Shown here one piece after another: positions 54,028-62,947 of a stretch of DNA of 64,000 nt (within the stretch, counting starts at the first letter, position 1; each line of letters opens with the position of its first letter). The translations under genes were made by a program, and so were the position numbers. This DNA is from Opitutia bacterium (GTDB lineage: Bacteria > Verrucomicrobiota > Verrucomicrobiia > Opitutales > UBA953), in contig BGOM01000010.1 of assembly GCA_003569245.1 (NCBI GenBank), forward strand, positions 1-64,000, written 5' to 3'. The notes below the pieces were generated by a model that was given only the letters and a program-made list of their open reading frames with translations, ran no database searches and had not been told where the DNA came from.

Positions 54028-54497
54028 GGGCGGTGGGTCCGGCGTTTCTGGCAGCGGTCGCAGAGCGCGGTGACCTGAAGTTTCTGGGAGATAGGGCGCA
54101 TGCCGTGCTTCGCGGCCACGGCCTTGCCGTACCACTCCATGAACGGGGCCTCGACCTCGACGATGGTGTCGCACCCCTCGCACACGAGCTGGGCGCGGAA
54201 GTTGGTCGGGCCGACCTCCGCCAGGTAGTACTTGTGGTCGCGGCCGACGTCGACCTCGCGGATCACCGCGCTGCCGACGAGCAAGGGGAGCGCCCGGTAG
54301 ATCGTCGCGCGGGAGACGGTACGGTCGAGCGAGCGGGCCTTCTTCAGCAGGTCCTCGGCGGTGTAATGGCCGGGGAGGGTCCGGGCCGCCTCGAAGACGG
54401 CCATGCGTTGGCGGGTGGCCCGCAGGCCTTTCTCCGCGATGTAGGTGCGGAAGGCGCGGGATTGCTCCGTGGTTTCTGGGGGCGAGGACTTCGGCAT
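54024..54497 (-). CDS. Fur-family metalloregulator
   Basis: A 157-residue DNA-binding regulator. The winged HTH covers residues of about 20-80 (GLRATRQRMAVFEAARTLPG, TVSRATIYRALPLL), followed by the dimerisation half with zinc-type cysteine pairs CEGC and CDRC. DHKYYLA and NFRAQLVCEGCDTIVEVE carry His/Glu metal ligands typical of Fur, PerR or Zur. Which metal it senses cannot be told. Its stop overlaps the nadA start (ATGA), so the two are co-translated. Two TTTTGA blocks 11 bases apart lie 5 to 21 bases upstream of its start. Confidence 0.85.
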   Translation of the reverse strand: MPKSSPPETTEQSRAFRTYIAEKGLRATRQRMAVFEAARTLPGHYTAEDLLKKARSLDRTVSRATIYRALPLLVGSAVIREVDVGRDHKYYLAEVGPTNFRAQLVCEGCDTIVEVEAPFMEWYGKAVAAKHGMRPISQKLQVTALCDRCQKRRTHRP

Positions 54498-54501
54498 CCG
54501 C

Positions 54502-54518
54502 TTTTGAGACTGTTTTGA
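54502..54518 (-). promoter_or_regulatory. TTTTGA repeats spaced one helical turn, upstream of fur
   Basis: TTTTGA occurs at 54502-54507 and 54513-54518 (as TCAAAA on the coding strand of fur), 11 bases start to start, directly before the fur ATG at 54497. Spacing of one helical turn suits a dimeric regulator, possibly autoregulation. It does not match the classical Fur box. Confidence 0.3.
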
Positions 54519-54555
54519 TACCGTCCGCGGCGGCCGTCAAGCGTGGGACGAGTCA

Positions 54556-54584
54556 TTGACACCGAGGCCTCGCACCCCTTCATT
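54556..54584 (+). promoter_or_regulatory. Candidate promoter of the DAHP synthase operon
   Basis: TTGACA (54556-54561) is a perfect -35 sequence; with a 17-base spacer the -10 is TTCATT (54579-54584), three of six to consensus. It lies 35 bases before the DAHP synthase start, at the head of a long + strand gene run. Confidence 0.45.
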
Positions 54585-54618
54585 TGAGCCTCTTTTCCCT
54601 CGGGAAAGGCCCACCACG

Positions 54619-55686
54619 ATGTATCATAACACGGACGACCTGCGTATCCGCACCCAACTCCCGCTCCTGTCCCCGGCGGTGGTGCTGCATGAGCTGCGTC
54701 CGTCCGAACGGGCCACCGAGGTGGTCGCCCAGGCCCGCAAGGAGGCCGCCCGCATCCTCGCGGGACAGGATGACCGCCTCCTGGTCATCGTCGGGCCGTG
54801 CTCGGTCCACGACCCCAAGGCCGCCAAGGAGTACGCCGCCCTCCTCGGGCAGGAAGCCCGGAAGCATGCCGCCGACCTCCTGGTGGTCATGCGCGTCTAT
54901 TTCGAGAAGCCCCGCACCACCGTGGGCTGGAAGGGCCTCATCAACGACCCCGAGGTCGACGGCTCCTTCAAGATCAACGACGGCCTCCGCCTGGCCCGCC
55001 GCCTGCTGGCCGACATCGCCGACGCGGGCTTGCCCGCCGCCACCGAATTCCTCGACCCGATCACCCCGCAGTACCTCGCCGACCTCGTGGCCTACGGTGC
55101 CATCGGCGCCCGCACGACCGAAAGCCAGATCCACCGCGAGCTCGCCTCGGGCCTGTCCATGCCGGTCGGCTTCAAGAACGGGACCGACGGATCCATCCAG
55201 GTCGCCGTCGACGCCTGCCTTTCGGCCCGGTCCTCGCATTGGTTCCCGTCCGTCACCAAGGACGGCGTGGTGGCGATCTTCCAGACCGCCGGCAACCCTG
55301 ACGCGCACGTCATCCTGCGTGGCTCGAGCAAGGGACCCAACTACGGCGCCGAAGGGGTCGCCGACGCCGCCACGCGCATCCAGAAGGCCGGGCTCACCTC
55401 CCGCATCGTGGTCGACTGCTCCCACGGCAACAGCTCGAAGGATCATCGCCGCCAGCCGCTGGTCGCCGCCGACGTCGCCGCGCAGGTCGCCGCGGGCGCC
55501 GCCGCCATCGGCGGCGTGATGATCGAGAGCCACCTCGTCGAAGGCCGCCAGGACTGGAAGGGGCGCGAGGCCTCGACCTACGGCTGCAGCATCACCGACG
55601 CCTGCATCTCCTTCGCCCAGACCGTCCCGGTGCTGGACGGGCTCGCCGCCGCCGCCCGCTCCCGCCGCGCCCTCGTCAAAGCCTGA
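54619..55686 (+). CDS. 3-deoxy-7-phosphoheptulonate (DAHP) synthase, class I (AroF/G/H type)
   Basis: Condenses phosphoenolpyruvate and erythrose-4-phosphate to DAHP, the entry to aromatic amino acids. The 355-residue class I enzyme contains LRIRTQLPLLSPAVVLHEL, VIVGPCSVHDPKAAKEYAAL, RVYFEKPRTTVGWKGLINDP, ATEFLDPITPQYLADL, GARTTESQIHRELASGLSMP and IVVDCSHGNSSKDHRRQP with the metal ligands. Start ATG 54619; the frame upstream to 54556 lacks support. Which of Phe, Tyr or Trp inhibits it cannot be judged. An Lrp regulator and aminotransferase follow, 10 and 9 bases apart. Confidence 0.95.
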   Translation: MYHNTDDLRIRTQLPLLSPAVVLHELRPSERATEVVAQARKEAARILAGQDDRLLVIVGPCSVHDPKAAKEYAALLGQEARKHAADLLVVMRVYFEKPRTTVGWKGLINDPEVDGSFKINDGLRLARRLLADIADAGLPAATEFLDPITPQYLADLVAYGAIGARTTESQIHRELASGLSMPVGFKNGTDGSIQVAVDACLSARSSHWFPSVTKDGVVAIFQTAGNPDAHVILRGSSKGPNYGAEGVADAATRIQKAGLTSRIVVDCSHGNSSKDHRRQPLVAADVAAQVAAGAAAIGGVMIESHLVEGRQDWKGREASTYGCSITDACISFAQTVPVLDGLAAAARSRRALVKA

Positions 55687-55696
55687 ACCTTCCGCC

Positions 55697-56179
55697 ATGA
55701 ACTCCGTCCTCAAGCTCCTCCTCGAAGGGGAGGCCCTCGACACCCAGCAGCTCGGCAAGATCCTCGGCCTGGGCGCCGACGCCGTGGAGCGCGAGCTGGC
55801 CGAGCTTCGCCGGCAGGGCGTGCTCCTGGGGATGCGTCCCGTGCTGAACCCCAGCTTCGAGGCCGAGCGCCGCGTGCGCGCGGTGATCGAGATCAAGATC
55901 CGCCCCGAGGGGATCGGCGGTTTCGACGGCATCGCCGAGCGCATCAGCTCCTTCGAGCAGGTCGAGAGCTGCTACCTCATGTCCGGCGGCTACGACCTCC
56001 TCGTCGTCGTCACGGCGGACAACCTCTACAAGGTCGCCGGGTTCGTCCACGAAAGGCTCGCGCGCATCGAGGGCGTCCAGGGCACCTCGACCCACTTCTT
56101 CCTCCGCGCCTACAAGAAGGATGGTTTCGTGGTGACCGCCGACGGCGTGCGCCGCGACCAGCCCTCTGTCAGCCCCTGA
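55697..56179 (+). CDS. Lrp/AsnC-family transcriptional regulator
   Basis: A 160-residue regulator. The N-terminus is a winged HTH (LLEGEALDTQQLGKILGLGA, LRRQGVLLGMRPVLNPSFEA), slightly different from classical AsnC. The C-terminal effector-binding RAM domain contains RAVIEIKIRPEGIGGFDGIA, VESCYLMSGGYDLLVVVTAD and GVQGTSTHFFLRAYKKDG. It probably senses an amino acid and controls the DAHP synthase and aminotransferase genes around it, as Lrp genes often sit next to their targets. It lies 10 bases after DAHP synthase and 9 bases before the aminotransferase. Confidence 0.88.
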   Translation: MNSVLKLLLEGEALDTQQLGKILGLGADAVERELAELRRQGVLLGMRPVLNPSFEAERRVRAVIEIKIRPEGIGGFDGIAERISSFEQVESCYLMSGGYDLLVVVTADNLYKVAGFVHERLARIEGVQGTSTHFFLRAYKKDGFVVTADGVRRDQPSVSP

Positions 56180-56188
56180 GCCCCGACC

Positions 56189-57364
56189 ATGGACGATTCC
56201 GGCCGTTTTGTCGCGCGTCACGTCGCGTCCCTGCCCAAGTCGGGCATCCGGGACTTCTTCGCCATCGTCTCCAAGATGAAGGACGCGGTCTCGCTCGGCA
56301 TCGGCGAGCCTGACTTCGTCACCCCGTTCCATATCCGCGAGGCGGCGATGAACGCCCTCGAGAAGGGCCGGACCTCCTACACCGACAACCGCGGGACGAG
56401 CCAGCTCCGCGAGGAGATCTCCCGCTACGTCGCGAAGAACTACGGCCCCGAGTACAACCCGGAGACCGAGATCCTCGCCACCATCGGCGTGTCCGAGGCG
56501 CTGGACATCATGTTGCGGGCCACGTTGAACCCGGGCGACAAGGTGCTCTACCATGAGCCCTGCTACGTGTCCTACGCGCCGAGCGTGACCCTCTGCCATG
56601 CCGAGGCCGTGCCGGTGCGCACCACCTCCGCCGACCAGTTCGCCCTCGACCCGGCCGCGCTCCGCGCCGCCTGGCAGCCGGGCTGCAAGGTGCTCGTCAT
56701 CAACTTCCCGACCAATCCGACCGGCGGCACCGCCGACCGCGCCAAGCTTTTGGAGATCGCCAAGTTCGCGATCGAGAAGGACCTGCTGGTCGCCTCGGAT
56801 GAGATCTACTCCGAGCTGACGTTCGAGGGTGACCACGTCTCCATCGCGTCGCTCCCGGGCATGCGCGAGCGCACCGTCTTCCTGCATGGTTTCTCGAAGG
56901 CCTTCGCGATGACCGGCTTCCGCATCGGCTACGCCTGTGGTCCCGCCGCCGTCATCGACGGCATGCTCAAGGTGCACCAGTACGGCATCATGTGCGCCTC
57001 CATCATCAGCCAGGAGGCCGCGGTCGAGGCGCTGCGCAACGGTCGCGACTCGATGCTGCACATGCGCGACAAGTACCGCGAGCGGCGCGACTTCATCGTC
57101 CGCCGGTTCAACGAGCTCGGGCTGCCTTGCCATCTCCCGCGCGGGGCGTTCTACGCTTTCCCGCAGGTCTCCGTCACGGGCCTGGATGCCATGACCTTCG
57201 CCCAGAAGCTCCTCGAGCAGCAGAAGGTCGCGATGGTGCCGGGGACCGCCTTCGGCGCCGCCGGCGCCGGTTTCTGCCGGGCCTCCTTCTCGACCAGCTA
57301 CGAGCGCATCCACGAGGCCGGCGAGCGGATTGCCCGCTTTTTGGACACCATCCGCCGCGGTTGA
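56189..57364 (+). CDS. Class I/II PLP-dependent aminotransferase
   Basis: A 391-residue cytoplasmic aminotransferase of fold type I. The product shows SLGIGEPDFVTPFHIREAAM, YTDNRGTSQLREEISRYVAK, INFPTNPTGGTADRAKLLEI, a PLP-binding lysine in HGFSKAFAMTGFRIGYACGP (Lys237) and GAFYAFPQVSVTG near the C-terminus. The best guess is an aromatic amino acid or alanine-type transaminase; PatA- and AspC-like enzymes share these motifs. Lying behind DAHP synthase and an Lrp regulator, it probably finishes Phe or Tyr synthesis, which is inference. The start follows TGAGCCCCGACC. Confidence 0.9.
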   Translation: MDDSGRFVARHVASLPKSGIRDFFAIVSKMKDAVSLGIGEPDFVTPFHIREAAMNALEKGRTSYTDNRGTSQLREEISRYVAKNYGPEYNPETEILATIGVSEALDIMLRATLNPGDKVLYHEPCYVSYAPSVTLCHAEAVPVRTTSADQFALDPAALRAAWQPGCKVLVINFPTNPTGGTADRAKLLEIAKFAIEKDLLVASDEIYSELTFEGDHVSIASLPGMRERTVFLHGFSKAFAMTGFRIGYACGPAAVIDGMLKVHQYGIMCASIISQEAAVEALRNGRDSMLHMRDKYRERRDFIVRRFNELGLPCHLPRGAFYAFPQVSVTGLDAMTFAQKLLEQQKVAMVPGTAFGAAGAGFCRASFSTSYERIHEAGERIARFLDTIRRG

Positions 57365-57411
57365 GCGTCCTTGCTTGCTAGCGGGGCGTTCCCTCGCGAC
57401 GCTGGGGGTTC

Positions 57412-59040
57412 ATGGAACGGAACACTGAGATCTCCCGTGCGGTAGCCATCGTGGGCCGTCCCAACGTCGGCAAGAGCCGGCTGTTCAACCGCCTGGTCGG
57501 ACGGCGCATCTCGATCGTGCACGACCAGCCCGGCGTCACGCGGGACCTGATCACGGCCGAGGTCGATGAAGGGCGCTATACCCTCATGGATACGGGCGGC
57601 ATCGGCCTCTACAAGGCGGAGCTCACCCCGAAGGTCGTGGCCGACGCCGTGGAGGAGCAGGTCGGTTTCGCCCTCGCCGCCGCCGCGCTCGTACTGCTGG
57701 TCGTCGACGCCACCGAAGGGTGTACTCCGCTCGACCTCGAGGTCGCGGCGCAGCTGCGCCAGGCCGGCAAACAGGTCGTCGTCGTCGCCAACAAGGCCGA
57801 CACCGAGGAGCGCGACGGTCTCTACGGCGAGTTCTTCGCCCTGGGTTTCGGCGAGCCGGTCCTGACCTCCGCGGAGCATGGCCGCGGAATCCCCCAGTTG
57901 GTCGCCCGCATCGAGGCCGTCCTCGGTCCGGCGCCGCTGCCGGAACGCGACGACGGCCCCCGCGCCATCCGCCTGGCCTTGGCCGGCCGGCCCAACGTCG
58001 GCAAGAGCTCGCTCGGTAACCGCCTGCTCGGGGGCTCCCGTCTGATCGTGAGCGAGATCGCCGGGACGACCCGCGACCCGGTCCGTTCGCGGCTGTCCCG
58101 CGCCAAGGCCGACGGTTCCAAGGCTTCCTTCGTGCTGGTGGATACCGCCGGACGCCGCACCGCCAACAAGCGCGATACGCTCGACTTCTTCTCCCAGACC
58201 CGGGCCGATGAGATCCTCGCCGAGACCGACGTGGTGTTCCTGGTCCTCGACGCGGGGCAGGGCGTGACGCGCATCGACAAGCAGCTGGCGGGCGAGCTCG
58301 CGCTGCTGGGCTGCGGTCTGGTCATCGTGGTCAACAAGTGGGACCTCGCGAAGCAGGCCTTCCGCGAGGAGAATATCGACGGCTTCGAGGACGAGGAGGA
58401 GTTCCGCGCGAAGTTCCGCGCCGCGGTCCGCCGGGAGCTGTTCTTCCTGCCCGACCCGCCCTTGCTTTTCGTGTCCGCCAAGACCGGCCTGCGCGCCGAG
58501 GACATGCTCGACGCGGCCGAGGGCGTCTTCCGCCGCGCCGGCACCGCCATCCCGACCGGCCGCATCAACCGCGTGATCCAGGACCTCATGACGAAGCGCC
58601 CGCCCCGCATGGTCTCCGGTAAGCGCTTCAAGTGCTACTACGTGACGCAGGTCTCCAAGCGTCCGATCCGCTTCCGCCTGTTCTGCAACTCCGAGGAACG
58701 GCTCGAGGACGCTTACCAGCGTTTCCTGGTCAAGGGCGTGCACGAGGAGTTCGACCTCGCCGGCGTCCCGGTCTTCCTCGACATCGTCGGCAAGCCCAAG
58801 CAGCCCGGTCGCCGCGGTAGCGGCACCCCGCCCGGCAGCAAGGAGGCCGGCCCCGTCGCCGCCGCCCCGGCCAAGCCCGCCGCGAAGGTCGTCCCGCGGC
58901 CGGCGCCGTCGGCCTCCAAGCCCCGCATCGGCAAGGTCCGCGTCTCCCGCGCCAAGGCCAAGCCGGTCAAGAAGGCTTACACTCGCTGGGATAAGCCGCG
59001 TTCCCTCAAGGGTCGCGCCGCCCGTCAGGCCCGGAAGTGA
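57412..59040 (+). CDS. der: GTPase Der (EngA) with a basic C-terminal extension
   Basis: Double-GTPase needed for 50S ribosome assembly. The 542-residue protein has two G domains: first GRPNVGKSRLFNRLVGRR, VDTGGIG-type region (MDTGGIGLYKA) and NKAD; second GRPNVGKSSLGNRLLGGS, VDTAGRR and NKWD, followed by the KH-like domain (VSKRPIRFRLFCNSEERLED). After about residue 470 comes an extra tail rich in Lys, Arg, Pro and Ala (AKPAAKVVPRPAPSASKPRI, RVSRAKAKPVKKAYTRWDKP) not found in typical Der of about 440-490 residues; it is probably RNA-binding. GTG of fmt overlaps its stop. Confidence 0.95.
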   Translation: MERNTEISRAVAIVGRPNVGKSRLFNRLVGRRISIVHDQPGVTRDLITAEVDEGRYTLMDTGGIGLYKAELTPKVVADAVEEQVGFALAAAALVLLVVDATEGCTPLDLEVAAQLRQAGKQVVVVANKADTEERDGLYGEFFALGFGEPVLTSAEHGRGIPQLVARIEAVLGPAPLPERDDGPRAIRLALAGRPNVGKSSLGNRLLGGSRLIVSEIAGTTRDPVRSRLSRAKADGSKASFVLVDTAGRRTANKRDTLDFFSQTRADEILAETDVVFLVLDAGQGVTRIDKQLAGELALLGCGLVIVVNKWDLAKQAFREENIDGFEDEEEFRAKFRAAVRRELFFLPDPPLLFVSAKTGLRAEDMLDAAEGVFRRAGTAIPTGRINRVIQDLMTKRPPRMVSGKRFKCYYVTQVSKRPIRFRLFCNSEERLEDAYQRFLVKGVHEEFDLAGVPVFLDIVGKPKQPGRRGSGTPPGSKEAGPVAAAPAKPAAKVVPRPAPSASKPRIGKVRVSRAKAKPVKKAYTRWDKPRSLKGRAARQARK

Positions 59041-60065
59041 ACCCCGCCATGGCCCCCGCCGCCCCGACGAACCCTCCGCGCCGTCTGGTGTTGCTCGGCT
59101 CCGACGAGATCGCGCTGCCCGCTTTCCGCGCGGCCGCCGCCTTGCCGGACGTCGTCATCGTGGCCGTCTACTCGCAGCCCGATCGTCCGGCGGGGCGCGG
59201 TCAGGAAGTCCAGCCCAACCCGGTCACCGCCTGGGCCCGCGCGGCCGGTCATCTAGTCCGTCAGCCCGAACGCCTCGGGCCCGAGCATGCCGCCGAGCTC
59301 GCGGCCGACGGCGTCGACCTCGGCGTGGTCATGGCCTACGGGCAGATCCTGAAGGATGATTTCCTCGCCGCCCCGCGTCGCGGGCTCGTGAACTTCCACG
59401 GTTCGCCTTTGCCCGCCTTGCGCGGGGCGACGCCGGTCGAAGGCGCGCTCGCGGCCGGTTGGACGACCACCGGGGTCTCCTTGCAGCAGGTCGTCCGGCG
59501 CCTGGACGCCGGTCCTTTGCACGCGACGGCGACGCTGGCGATCCTGCCGGACGAAGGGCGCGCCGCCTTGCGCGCCCGGTTGGGCGAGCTGGCGGGACGG
59601 TTGGCCGCCACGGCGCTCCCCGAGATCCTGGCGGACCGCTCCTTCCCGCGTCCGCAGGACGAAGCCGCCGCCACCTTCACCCGTCGGCTGACGCGGGCGG
59701 ATGCCGCCCTTGATTTCGGCGCCGCCGCCGAAACCCTCGCGGCGCGCATCCGCGCCCTCGAGGGCTGGCCCGGTTCCACCTTCGAGCATGCGGGCGTCGT
59801 GCTCAAGGTCGGCGCCGCCGCGGCGGAGTCCGGGGTCGTCGAAGCCGCTCCCGGTTCGATCCTCTCGGCGGACCGGGGCGGGGTCCGGGTCGCCTGCGGC
59901 GATGGGGTGTTGGTGCTGAGCCGGCTGCAACGACCGGGCGGCCGGATGCTACCCGTCGGCGAATTCCTGTCCGGTCATCCGCTGACGCCCGGCGAGGTGC
60001 TGCCCTCGGTCGCCATGCCGGCCCTGGTCGGCGCGGTCCCTTTCCCGCGGCCGCCGAAGGCGTAA
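59037..60065 (+). CDS. fmt: Methionyl-tRNA formyltransferase
   Basis: Formylates Met-tRNAi with 10-formyl-tetrahydrofolate, for initiation. The 342-residue protein has RRLVLLGSDEIALPAFRAAA, VYSQPDRPAGRGQEVQPNPV, the catalytic NFHGSPLPALRGATPVEGAL and SLQQVVRRLDAGPLHA, then the C-terminal OB-like domain (AARIRALEGWPGSTFEHAGV). The GTG at 59037 overlaps the der stop; ATG 59049 is an alternative. It lies in the same gene run as der. The C-terminal half is less conserved but complete. Confidence 0.93.
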   Translation: MNPAMAPAAPTNPPRRLVLLGSDEIALPAFRAAAALPDVVIVAVYSQPDRPAGRGQEVQPNPVTAWARAAGHLVRQPERLGPEHAAELAADGVDLGVVMAYGQILKDDFLAAPRRGLVNFHGSPLPALRGATPVEGALAAGWTTTGVSLQQVVRRLDAGPLHATATLAILPDEGRAALRARLGELAGRLAATALPEILADRSFPRPQDEAAATFTRRLTRADAALDFGAAAETLAARIRALEGWPGSTFEHAGVVLKVGAAAAESGVVEAAPGSILSADRGGVRVACGDGVLVLSRLQRPGGRMLPVGEFLSGHPLTPGEVLPSVAMPALVGAVPFPRPPKA

Positions 60066-60104
60066 GCGCTTGATTCGAGGGCGGGATTTCGGTGTCATGA
60101 TGCC

Positions 60105-62183
60105 ATGCGTGCCCTTCTCCTGTCCTTGCTCCTGACGGCGGGGCTCGGCGCGCAATCGGCCCCGCCGAAGGAGATCAAGTTCCAGGACATCGGCGGCGGT
60201 TCGTTCGCCGGTTTCACGGAGGACGCCAAGGCCGAGAAAGCCTGGGAACTCTCCGCCGAGCGCATGAAGCCCACCGGCGAGGCGGGTACGTGGGACATGG
60301 AGAAGATCGAGCTGCGTTCGTTCCGCGACGGCAAACTCCGGACCACCTTCACGACCCCTTTCGGGATCGCCACGCCCGAACGCAAGGCCGCCCAAGGGGC
60401 CGCCCCCGTCGTCGTCCGCTCGGCCGCGTTCAACTTATCGGGCCTGGGTTGGAGCTGGCGCTCCACGCCGCAGGGCGACGCCTTCGCCATCCTCGCCGGG
60501 GTCGCCGCCGAACTCGACCTCGCCAAGCCGGTCCTGGATCGCACGCGCATCCGCGCCGAGCGTCTCGACGCCGCCACGGTCGAGCGCGGCACCCAGCTCA
60601 CGTTCGTCGGCCAGGTCGTCGTCGACCGCCGCGATGAGCGGATGACCTGCGAGCGGGTGGTCTGTCTCGTCGAGGAAGGCCCGAAGGGCGAGGCTGTCTG
60701 CCGCTCCATCGTCGCGCAGGGCAAGATCATCCGGGTCGCCGGTCGCCAGACCCTGACCGGCGCCGCCGCGGATTACGACCTGCCGGCCGAACGTCTCCTG
60801 CTCACCGGCGGGGTCACCTTGACGGAGCCGGGTTTGCGCGCGACCGCGGGGAGTCTTCGTCATGAGGCCAAGCTCGACGTCACGACCCTGCAGTCGCCGG
60901 ATGAGGCTCACCCGGTGAAGCTGAACCTCTCCCGCCAGGACGAACCGGAGACCGAGCTGGCTGGACAGACCGTGGTCCTGCGACGGGAGGCGAAGGCCGA
61001 ACGCACCTTGGTCGAGCTGACCGGGCGGGCGACGTACGTCGCCGGCAAGGATCGGCTCGAGGCTACCCGCCTGATCGCGACCGAAGCCAAGGGCGTCACC
61101 GTCGACCTGCGGGCTTCGGGTGGGGTGAAGGGGCGGGCGGACGACGCCGATTTCGAGTCCGAAGAGGCGCGCTGGGAACGGTCCGCCGGCGTGTTGCGCC
61201 TGCTCGGCCGGCCGCACCTGCGCCAGGCCGACGGGTTCGAGGTGACCGGCGCCGCGATCTATTCGGACCGGAAGCGCGAACGCGTGGAGGTGCGATCCGC
61301 GCCCGGCGTCCGCGCCGCCGTCCGGTTGCCGCCCGACGACACCCCGGGCGCCTTGCCCGGCCAGGCCGAGGCGGATCAGGTGGTGCTCAGCGTGCGGCAG
61401 GGAGTGGTCGAGGCCGACCTCGAAGGCGCCGTGCGCTATGTCGCCGGCCTCGTGACGGCGCAGTCGGACCGGTTGGTCGCCTTCTCCAAGCCGTTCAAGA
61501 CCGGCCATGTGCTCAGCAAGGTCTTCCTGACCGGCAAGGTGACCTACGTGCAGCCCGGTCTGGCGTGCGCGGCGGAACGCGTCGACTACGTGCCGAACGT
61601 CGCCATCGAGGAGGTGCTCCTGAAGGATCGCCTCACCGGTCGCCCCCGGCTGCTCAACCTTTCCGGCGGCGCGGAGTCCACGCGGCCGCGGCTCTTCGTC
61701 CAGTTCGCCGACGGCAAGAAGGCGGATTTCGTGGCCGACTCCCAGGAGATCCTGGCCGGCCCGGACGGGGCCAAGTTCTTCCTGCGCGGCAACGTGGGGA
61801 TGAAGGCGGACGGCGTCGAGGCCACCTGCGACCTGCTCGAGGGCCTCGTGTCCCCGGACAAGAAGGGGCGGCTGGTCGCCCGTCTTATGGTCGGTCGCGG
61901 CAACGTCAACGCGCTCGCCGGGGACGCCGCCGCCCGGGGCCGGGTGCTCGAGGTCAAGCCCGAGGAAGGGGTGGCCCGTCTCACCGGCGATGCCCGCTTG
62001 CGGACCCGCTCCGGCATCGAGGGCGTGCCCGCCAAGGAAGTCATCTACGACTTCCGGACCAAGGGTTGGCGCATGGACTCGGCGTCGGACCAGGCGGCGC
62101 CCGACCAGGTGGTGCGCCCGAAGATCTTCCTGGGCGAGGACTTCACGCTGCCGGCGGTCAAAAGCCTCGACAACGGCCGTTGA
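60105..62183 (+). CDS. Large OstA/LptA-like LPS-export bridge protein
   Basis: A 692-residue exported protein with signal peptide (MRALLLSLLLTAGLGAQSA). The body is repetitive beta-rich sequence in OstA/LptA/LptD-N style: blocks such as DRTRIRAERLDAATVERGTQ, FVGQVVVDRRDERMTCERVV, LPAERLLLTGGVTLTEPGLR and GRATYVAGKDRLEATRLIAT repeat the pattern of a membrane-spanning beta-jelly-roll bridge. It is far longer than LptA (about 185 residues), so it may combine LptC- and LptA-like parts or extend the bridge. lptB follows after 19 bases. Exact role is inferred from fold-like repeats and context. Confidence 0.75.
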   Translation: MRALLLSLLLTAGLGAQSAPPKEIKFQDIGGGSFAGFTEDAKAEKAWELSAERMKPTGEAGTWDMEKIELRSFRDGKLRTTFTTPFGIATPERKAAQGAAPVVVRSAAFNLSGLGWSWRSTPQGDAFAILAGVAAELDLAKPVLDRTRIRAERLDAATVERGTQLTFVGQVVVDRRDERMTCERVVCLVEEGPKGEAVCRSIVAQGKIIRVAGRQTLTGAAADYDLPAERLLLTGGVTLTEPGLRATAGSLRHEAKLDVTTLQSPDEAHPVKLNLSRQDEPETELAGQTVVLRREAKAERTLVELTGRATYVAGKDRLEATRLIATEAKGVTVDLRASGGVKGRADDADFESEEARWERSAGVLRLLGRPHLRQADGFEVTGAAIYSDRKRERVEVRSAPGVRAAVRLPPDDTPGALPGQAEADQVVLSVRQGVVEADLEGAVRYVAGLVTAQSDRLVAFSKPFKTGHVLSKVFLTGKVTYVQPGLACAAERVDYVPNVAIEEVLLKDRLTGRPRLLNLSGGAESTRPRLFVQFADGKKADFVADSQEILAGPDGAKFFLRGNVGMKADGVEATCDLLEGLVSPDKKGRLVARLMVGRGNVNALAGDAAARGRVLEVKPEEGVARLTGDARLRTRSGIEGVPAKEVIYDFRTKGWRMDSASDQAAPDQVVRPKIFLGEDFTLPAVKSLDNGR

Positions 62184-62202
62184 GGCGGCCCTCCTTGATG
62201 TC

Positions 62203-62943
62203 ATGGCTTTAACCGGCGAACAGGGTCTGGTCCGCGTCGAATCGCTCGCCAAGCACTACGGCCCGAAGGTCGCGGTGATGGATGTCAGCCTGCGGCTGCA
62301 GGCCGGCGAGATCGTCGGCCTGCTGGGGCCCAACGGCGCCGGCAAGACCACCACTTTCTACATGGTCGTCGGCCTCGTGCCCTCCACCTCCGGCCGGGTC
62401 TTCCTCGATGGCCGCGACATCACCGCCATGCCCATGTGGCAGCGCGCCCGCGCCGGCCTCGGTTACCTGCCGCAGGAGGCGTCCATCTTCCGTAAGCTGA
62501 CGGTCTGGGAGAACGTGATGGCCGTCGTCGAGACGTTGGACCTCGCCGCGCCCGCGCGCCGCGAGCGCACCCAGCAGCAGCTCCACGACCTCGGTCTCGA
62601 GAAACTGGCGAAGCAGCCGGCCTTCACCCTGTCCGGCGGCGAGCGTCGTCGGCTGGAGATCGCCCGCGCCTTGGCGACGAACCCGCGTTTCCTGCTGATG
62701 GACGAACCCTTCAGCGGCGTCGACCCCATCTCGGTCGCCGAGGTCCAGGCCATCGTACGTCGGCTCAAGGATCGCGGCATCGGCGTGCTGATCACCGACC
62801 ACAACGTGCGCGAGACCCTCTCCATCGTCGACCGCGCCTACCTCATCCACCAGGGGAGGGTGCTCGTCTCGGGCACCCCGGCCGACATCGTGAACAACCC
62901 CGAGAGCCGCCGCTACTATCTCGGCGAAGGCTTCAAGCTCTGA
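62203..62943 (+). CDS. lptB: LPS export ABC transporter ATPase LptB
   Basis: Powers transport of lipopolysaccharide from the inner membrane. The 246-residue ATPase has Walker [21 protein letters not shown]-loop [20 protein letters not shown], signature [20 protein letters not shown], Walker [13 protein letters not shown] and the family-specific [12 protein letters not shown]. Start ATG 62203; an open frame upstream to 61990 is shadow of the OstA-like gene. Its partner permeases LptF/LptG are not in the window. hprK follows after 4 bases. Confidence 0.95.
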   Translation: MALTGEQGLVRVESLAKHYGPKVAVMDVSLRLQAGEIVGLLGPNGAGKTTTFYMVVGLVPSTSGRVFLDGRDITAMPMWQRARAGLGYLPQEASIFRKLTVWENVMAVVETLDLAAPARRERTQQQLHDLGLEKLAKQPAFTLSGGERRRLEIARALATNPRFLLMDEPFSGVDPISVAEVQAIVRRLKDRGIGVLITDHNVRETLSIVDRAYLIHQGRVLVSGTPADIVNNPESRRYYLGEGFKL

Positions 62944-62947
62944 CCTT

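Noticed and set aside
60435-62252. 605-residue minus-strand open frame
   Set aside because: Antisense of the OstA-like gene; no motif.
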